This document shows positions 59,255-64,000 of a stretch of DNA of 64,000 nucleotides, one piece after another. The notes beneath the pieces are model-generated. The model worked only from the letters and a program-made list of their open reading frames with translations, was not told where the DNA came from and searched no databases. The DNA lies in NCBI RefSeq assembly GCF_046530675.1, contig NZ_CP172558.1, positions 2,728,001 to 2,792,000 of the forward strand, in the 5' to 3' direction. This DNA comes from Chitinibacter sp046530675. GTDB taxonomy: Bacteria; Pseudomonadota; Gammaproteobacteria; Burkholderiales; Chitinibacteraceae. The stretch's first letter is position 1; each line of letters starts with the position of its first letter. The position numbers and the translations under genes are program-made.

Positions 59255-61036
59255 ATGCAACTCACCCGCCTGCAAGTGACCAATTTTCGCGGTATCAGTC
59301 AGGTTGACCTGATGCTCGATACGGCTGCGACGGCTTTGTTTGGCGAGAATAACTGGGGCAAGACGAGTCTGATTGTCGCGCTGAGTCGTTGCCTGACTAG
59401 CCCTACGCCGGTCGAGCAGCTGTTTACTCACGAAGATTTTCACCGCATCTCCAATACCCGTGCCAGTATTGCCCGGCGGCTCAATATCACCTTGTACTTT
59501 CAGGGACATACCCCCAGCAAGGCATTCAAGCCGGTGAGCTTTGCGCCGCCCGAGCATGGCGACGAGGCGCATCCGGTTCAGCATCAGCCGGGCGATGTGA
59601 TGATTGCATTGCGTTTTATGGCCGAGCGTTTCGGCCATGGCGAAATTCGCGCGCGGCGCTATTTTATTCATGCGGACGGTAGTGAAATTCTCAGTAGTGA
59701 AATCCTCAGCGGCGAAACCGAACACCCGAATACCGACGCGCTCGCCGACGAGCTGATCCGCCTGCATCCGGTGTTGCGTTTCAAGGACATGATGCTGACC
59801 GACTGGCTGGAGCATCCGCGTCTGTCGGGCAAGCCACAACCGGAGGACCCGGTGCTGGCGGCGAGCGATGCCGTGCGGACGGTTTTCGAGCGGATTCTGA
59901 CTGTGCCGCACCAGCTGCACCCGCAGGAATTGCGTCAGGGTTTGGCTGCGATGCAGCAATTGCTCAGTGAAAATGCCACACTGGTCACGCGGATGGATCA
60001 TGAAGCGCCAGCGCAACGGCTCGCCGAGCAGATCGCCGAAGCGCCGCTTAATTTTCGCGATGAAGACAGCTTGCTCGACATCGCCAACCGGACCGGCTCG
60101 AATCTGCGTCGCGTGGCATTGCTGATGCTGATTGGCGCGCTGCTGAACGCCCGCGGTGAACACGCGATCAACCGCGAGGCCAGCCCGATTCTGCTGATGG
60201 AAGATCCGGAAACGCATTTGCACCCGATCCAGCTGGCGATGATCTGGGGGCTGATCGAGCAGTTGCCGCTGCAGAAAATCATCACGACCAATCATGGCGA
60301 CCTGCTGGCGAGTTTTCCTCAGCGCGCCTTGCGGCGGCTGGTGCGCTGGCCGAGCCATATTCATGTTTATCAGCTTGCAGCCAATGCGTTGTCGATTTCC
60401 GATGCCCGAAAAGTTGCTTTTCATATTCGCAGCAACCGCGCCAGCAGCATGTTTGCCCGCGTCTGGCTGCTGGTCGAAGGCGAAACCGAGTTCTGGTTGC
60501 TACCCGAATTGGCGCGTATTTGCGGGCTGAACTTCCCGCTCGAAGGAATCCGTTGCGTCGAGTTCGCGCAGGCCGGATTAGCACCTTTGATCAAATTTGC
60601 CGACCAGATCGGTATTCACTGGCATGTGATTTGTGATGGCGACGATGCGGGGCAGAAATACCAGCAACGCGCACAAAAACTGCTGCGCGGCCGCGATGAA
60701 GACCGGCATATCACTGTGCTGCCCAGCCGCGATATCGAACATTTTTTGTGGGATAACGGTTTTGCCGATATTTATCGCGAAGCGGTCAATCACTATAAAA
60801 ACCCGATGTCGCCCCAGCACGCCGCAGCGCTGGCTGCACAGCAAGCCGCCCAAATGGCCGAATCATTACCTGACGATGAAATCATCAGCCGTGCGTTGCG
60901 CTACCGCAGCAAACCAGGAATGGCGCTCGAAATCGCCGAAGCCGCCGAACTCGCTGGCCGTGACAGCATTCCGGCTTTACTGCAAGACATGTTTGCGATT
61001 GTGCAAGCGCGTAGCAGCAGTTTGCCGGAGTATTGA
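59255..61036 (+). CDS. YbjD-like OLD-family ATP-dependent nuclease
   Basis: This protein of 593 residues has an SMC/RecF-type ATPase domain split around the sequence: Walker A ALFGENNWGKTSLIVALSR (near residue 30) and signature/Walker B region ILLMEDPETHLHPIQLAMI (near residue 315). A TOPRIM nuclease domain follows (VWLLVEGETEFWLLPEL, then HVICDGDDAGQKY). This is the plan of overcoming-lysogenization-defect (OLD) proteins, and it matches single-gene class YbjD in E. coli. OLD proteins act on DNA, some as phage defence. No UvrD-like partner (GajB) is next to it. The ATG at 59255 gives the classic start MQLTRLQVTNFRGI. Confidence 0.85.
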   Translation: MQLTRLQVTNFRGISQVDLMLDTAATALFGENNWGKTSLIVALSRCLTSPTPVEQLFTHEDFHRISNTRASIARRLNITLYFQGHTPSKAFKPVSFAPPEHGDEAHPVQHQPGDVMIALRFMAERFGHGEIRARRYFIHADGSEILSSEILSGETEHPNTDALADELIRLHPVLRFKDMMLTDWLEHPRLSGKPQPEDPVLAASDAVRTVFERILTVPHQLHPQELRQGLAAMQQLLSENATLVTRMDHEAPAQRLAEQIAEAPLNFRDEDSLLDIANRTGSNLRRVALLMLIGALLNARGEHAINREASPILLMEDPETHLHPIQLAMIWGLIEQLPLQKIITTNHGDLLASFPQRALRRLVRWPSHIHVYQLAANALSISDARKVAFHIRSNRASSMFARVWLLVEGETEFWLLPELARICGLNFPLEGIRCVEFAQAGLAPLIKFADQIGIHWHVICDGDDAGQKYQQRAQKLLRGRDEDRHITVLPSRDIEHFLWDNGFADIYREAVNHYKNPMSPQHAAALAAQQAAQMAESLPDDEIISRALRYRSKPGMALEIAEAAELAGRDSIPALLQDMFAIVQARSSSLPEY

Positions 61037-61040
61037 GCTC

Positions 61041-61099
61041 ATACCCTCCTACGTATTTCCCTGCAGGCATTGATATACAAAATCTACAGCGCTATACCT
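61041..61099. repeat. Copy of the GGTATA palindrome at the priA 3' end
   Basis: Read on the minus strand from the priA end: GAGGTATAGCGCTGTAGATT, then a centre with GTATATC, then GCCTGCAGGGAAATACGTAG and GAGGGTATG. The priA stop codon lies inside it. It separates the convergent nuclease and priA genes in the same way that the element at 11737-11791 separates lolD and the methylase. Confidence 0.5.
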
Positions 61100-63281
61100 C
61101 AATAGGATCAACATCGAGCGTCCAGCGGGCTTTACCGGTTTTGATGATTTCGACTTGCGGCATGGCCTGATGCAAGGCGCGTTGCAACTGGGCGCGTTGT
61201 GGAGCGGCAATCAAGAGTTGCGCGCGTTCGACGCCGGCCTTTTTGACCATCGTTGCGGCAACAGGATGATTGAGCGTCAAGGGTTGCAAGAATTCGGGAG
61301 CCAATTGCTCAAAACAGCCGCGAATCTGCTTGAGTAAATCCAGCGCCTGTTCAATCTCGGGCGCTTCGGCGCGGAATAATGCCCATGCTGCAGCGGGCGG
61401 CAGCAACAATTCGCTACGCTCGTTCAGCGTGCGGTCGGCAAACGGTGCGTAATCGCGCCCCAGCAGCTGGTGATAAAACGGGTGATCGGCAAACGCCGTC
61501 TGGATCATCACTTCGCCCGGATTTTCGCGTCGTCCGGCGCGGCCTGCGACCTGAGTCAGCAGCGCAAATAATCGCTCTTCGGCGCGGAAATCAACGCTGA
61601 ATAGGCCGGTATCGGCGTTCAGCGCGACGACCAGATTGAGTCGGTCAAAATCATGGCCTTTGGCGAGCATTTGCGTGCCGATCAGAATATCGGCCTCGCC
61701 CGAGTGCACCTGCGCCAGCGCGGCATCCATTTCGCCTTTCCTGCGCGTCGAATCACGGTCAATGCGCAGAATGGTTTTGCCCGGGAAGTGTGTAGACAGC
61801 GATTCTTCCAGCCTTTGCGTCCCCTGCCCGACCGGTTTTAAATCCTGATTGCCGCAATCAGGGCAAGCGGCGGTGATCGCTTCTTCAAAGCCGCAGTGGT
61901 GACAACGCAGGCGGCGCTCGCGCAAATGCAGTACCAGCCGCGCCGAGCAATGGCGGCAGCTCGCCATCCAGCCGCATTCACCGCATTGCAGCACCGGCGA
62001 ATAGCCGCGCCGGTTGATAAACACCAATACCTGTTCACCGCGCTCCAGCACTTCGTGCATTTTCGCCAGCGCCATCCGGTTAAAACCGTCGATCAGACCG
62101 GCCTTTTTGACCGGCAACAAGGTGATTTTCGGCAATACCGCGCCCGGAACGGCTCGCTCGCGTAGCGGCAACACATCATAGCGACCTGCTCTGGCATTCG
62201 CCCAGCTCTCGATACTCGGGGTGGCACTGCCCAGCACCACCGGCACTTTGGCGGTACGCGCGCGGTAAACGGCGACATCGCGCGCCGAATAGCGCAAACC
62301 GTCTTGCTGCTTGAAAGACGGGTCGTGCTCTTCATCGACGACGATCATGCCGAGCTGCGGCATAGGCGTAAAAACAGCGAGGCGCGTACCGAGCACAATC
62401 CGTGCGTCACCCGACATTGCCGCCAGCCAGTTCACCGCGCGCTCGGTGTCGTTCAAGCCGCTGTGCAAGCACGCCATCTGTATGCCGGGAAAACGCGCAC
62501 GAAAACGCCCTTCGAGCTGCGGCGTCAGATTGATTTCGGGAATCAGCACCAGAACCTGCTCGCCACGGGCGAGCACGGCGGCGATGGTTTGCAGATAGAC
62601 TTCGGTTTTTCCGCTGCCAGTAATGCCGTACAGTAAATACGGCATAAAGCCGCTGGCGCTGCTCAGCCTTTGCACTGCGTGCGCCTGTTCGGCGTTCAGC
62701 GGCAGTGCCGGGCTGGCGGCGGCGAGTACCGTCGTTTCGGCAGCAGTTTGCACCAGACCTTGCTCCAGCCAGCCTTTCGCCCATTTCAAGCCGCTATCAT
62801 GAACGCGGCGCAGCGCGGCGGCGGTATGCGGAACGGCCAGAGATTCGGCTACGCGGCGCTGCGCATGCGCGCGCTTGCTGATACTCGCCAGCAGAGCGTC
62901 CACATCGGTCGCGTAATACACACAGGCTGGCGCCGGGCTCTTGAAAGCAGGAACGGCACGAAACGCCGTCGGCAAGGCACTACTGAGCACACAACCGAGC
63001 GGGTGGTGATAATAATCGGCGACAAACTGGCATAGCGCGAGCGTGACCGCTGGCAACGGCGGCAAGTCATCGCGCACAGCCAGAATCGCGCGCGTTTTGC
63101 CGGCGTAATCACCGGCATCGGCGCAGCGCTCGATCACAATGCCGGAAAGTTGGCGCGAACCAAACGGCACAATGACGCGTTGGCCAGGCTGCAGATTCCA
63201 GTTGCCGAAGTCACCAACCGCGTAAGCAAACAGGCGGTTGAGTGGCACATCGAGTGCCACCATCACAAAACTGCCACTCAC
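61092..63281 (-). CDS. priA: Primosomal helicase PriA
   Basis: PriA reloads the replisome at repaired forks, working downstream of RecBCD-dependent recombination. The 729-residue protein has an N-terminal 3'-DNA-binding domain, helicase Walker A LLYGITGSGKTEVYLQTI, DEAH-like box IVVDEEHDPSFKQ and two zinc sites (CGECGWMASCRHCSARL, then CHHCGFEEAITAACPDCGNQ) inserted between helicase motifs. The C-terminal motif VAGRAGRRENPGEVMIQT is typical. Two DnaA-box-like sequences lie about 75-95 bp upstream of its start. It is convergent with the YbjD-like gene. Confidence 0.96.
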   Translation of the reverse strand: MSGSFVMVALDVPLNRLFAYAVGDFGNWNLQPGQRVIVPFGSRQLSGIVIERCADAGDYAGKTRAILAVRDDLPPLPAVTLALCQFVADYYHHPLGCVLSSALPTAFRAVPAFKSPAPACVYYATDVDALLASISKRAHAQRRVAESLAVPHTAAALRRVHDSGLKWAKGWLEQGLVQTAAETTVLAAASPALPLNAEQAHAVQRLSSASGFMPYLLYGITGSGKTEVYLQTIAAVLARGEQVLVLIPEINLTPQLEGRFRARFPGIQMACLHSGLNDTERAVNWLAAMSGDARIVLGTRLAVFTPMPQLGMIVVDEEHDPSFKQQDGLRYSARDVAVYRARTAKVPVVLGSATPSIESWANARAGRYDVLPLRERAVPGAVLPKITLLPVKKAGLIDGFNRMALAKMHEVLERGEQVLVFINRRGYSPVLQCGECGWMASCRHCSARLVLHLRERRLRCHHCGFEEAITAACPDCGNQDLKPVGQGTQRLEESLSTHFPGKTILRIDRDSTRRKGEMDAALAQVHSGEADILIGTQMLAKGHDFDRLNLVVALNADTGLFSVDFRAEERLFALLTQVAGRAGRRENPGEVMIQTAFADHPFYHQLLGRDYAPFADRTLNERSELLLPPAAAWALFRAEAPEIEQALDLLKQIRGCFEQLAPEFLQPLTLNHPVAATMVKKAGVERAQLLIAAPQRAQLQRALHQAMPQVEIIKTGKARWTLDVDPIEV

Positions 63282-63353
63282 TTGGATATCTGCCTTAAGA
63301 AGGATTCACCACATTTGAAGCGCAGTGAAAGTGCAAAAAATCATACAAATTGC

Positions 63354-63376
63354 TTATCCCCAGAATCTGTGGATAA
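63354..63376. promoter_or_regulatory. Pair of convergent DnaA-box-like sites upstream of priA
   Basis: TTATCCCCA (one mismatch to the DnaA box) and TGTGGATAA (the exact complement of TTATCCACA) face each other across five bases, making a 23-bp near-palindrome. They lie in the AT-rich 374-base gap (63282-63655) between priA and hemE, which holds no gene I can support; several TTGACA-like hexamers occur in it, but no convincing promoter. Confidence 0.45.
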
Positions 63377-63655
63377 TTTTGTGGGCAAACCACCTAAAAC
63401 CGGAAAAAACCCAATCAGGACTTGATGATGTTTAGATTGCACAAAAATTAAGCTAAAAATTAATAATCAATCAATTCAACAACTTATCGTTTGTCAAGAA
63501 TTTGAAACTATATTTTCACACCCTATTGACAAGATAAAAATGGCTTTACGCTCAATGTGTATAACTTGACAATCATTTGCAGTCCAACACTTCAAGAACA
63601 GCGCACAAGTCAATGATTTTTAATCACATTACAAAACAAAAGCCATCTGTAAGAA

Positions 63656-64000
63656 TTATGATTTCTTAGCCGAAAAACGATGAACGGCAGCAACCAGCGC
63701 CGCAGCATGATCAGGGTTGGTGTATTGCGAAATACCATGCCCCAGATTGAACACATGCCCGGTCTTCGCCGCACCGACACTGTCGTAACTATCGAGAATC
63801 CGTTTCACCTCGGCCTCAATCGCCTGCGGCGGCGCAAACAGCGCAACCGGATCAAAATTGCCTTGCAGCGCAACCTTGTCTCCAACGCGGCGACGCGCTT
63901 CGCCAATATCGGTCGTCCAATCCAAACCAATCGCGTCGCAACCGCTCGCTGCGATGTCTTCCAGCCACTGCCCACCGCCCTTGGTAAACACAATCACCGG
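63656..64000 (-). CDS. hemE: Uroporphyrinogen decarboxylase, 5' end beyond window
   Basis: HemE removes the four acetate carboxyl groups of uroporphyrinogen III in haem synthesis. Only the last ~114 codons are in the window. The visible part has IVFTKGGGQWLEDIAASGCD, IGLDWTTDIGEARRRVG, VALQGNFDPVALFAPP and the C-terminal GHVFNLGHGISQYTNP, all matching the family's conserved C-terminal barrel strands, including the invariant His in NLGHG. The priA-hemE neighbourhood is common in betaproteobacteria. Confidence 0.95.
   Translation of the reverse strand, partial: PVIVFTKGGGQWLEDIAASGCDAIGLDWTTDIGEARRRVGDKVALQGNFDPVALFAPPQAIEAEVKRILDSYDSVGAAKTGHVFNLGHGISQYTNPDHAAALVAAVHRFSAKKS

Noticed and set aside
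59219..60424. 401-codon minus-strand frame opposite the YbjD-like gene
   Set aside because: The plus-strand frame has clear Walker and TOPRIM motifs; the opposite frame is low in hydrophobic pattern and resembles no family.

Overview
The window looks like chromosomal DNA of a flagellated betaproteobacterium, most likely from the Neisseriales (Chromobacteriaceae/Chitinibacteraceae type). The evidence is the uninterrupted rpsB-tsf-pyrH-frr-uppS-cdsA-dxr-rseP-bamA-skp-lpxD-fabZ-lpxA-lpxB-rnhB order, a recCBD cluster without a ptrA gene, and the close match of all housekeeping proteins to that group's families. The genus is inference. No integrase, transposase, tRNA, rRNA or CRISPR array was seen.

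Layout. 1-2.3 kb: 5' part of tamA (minus strand, runs off the left edge), a terminator, a possible small RNA, and a 30-residue small protein with strong expression signals. 2.3-9.2 kb: a beta-oxidation operon (TetR/PsrA-like regulator, fadE, a fused hydroxyacyl-CoA dehydrogenase/enoyl-CoA hydratase, thiolase). 9.3-11.7 kb: a DUF4124 protein and lolCD for lipoprotein sorting. 11.8-16.5 kb (minus): a TrmH-type RNA methylase, an HDOD protein and a membrane-anchored methyltransferase in an overlapping set, then motAB. 16.6-31 kb (minus): translation (rpsB, tsf, frr), UMP kinase, isoprenoid and undecaprenyl synthesis, phospholipid synthesis, outer-membrane protein assembly and lipid A synthesis. 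31-34.1 kb (minus): an Mce/Mla-type lipid transport operon whose ATPase-like subunit has lost its catalytic motifs.

34.3-37 kb: trxB, a small charged protein, a DUF4124-glutaredoxin protein and a TesA-like lipoprotein esterase. 37.4-41.7 kb: a 1414-residue RTX-repeat protein behind a perfect FNR-type box. 41.8-45.6 kb: sdaA, an Atm1-type ABC exporter and apaG. 45.7-48.1 kb: rpe, arsC, gph and a small membrane protein, separated by REP-like repeats. 48.3-48.9 kb: a YefM/YoeB-type toxin-antitoxin pair. 49-58.1 kb: recD, recB, recC. 58.4-64 kb: a periplasmic solute-binding protein, a YbjD-like OLD-family nuclease, priA and the 3' part of hemE.

The most unusual result is a repeated architecture. 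The RTX gene lies next to the 3' end of sdaA, and the toxin-antitoxin pair lies next to the 3' end of recD. On the far side of each cargo sits a decayed, same-orientation copy of the last roughly 100 bp of the same gene. This suggests that cargo was added at the tails of conserved genes, displacing the old tail and supplying a new one. A dispersed palindrome of about 50 bp also occurs beside the 3' ends of lolD/trmH, trxB, sdaA and priA and upstream of gph.
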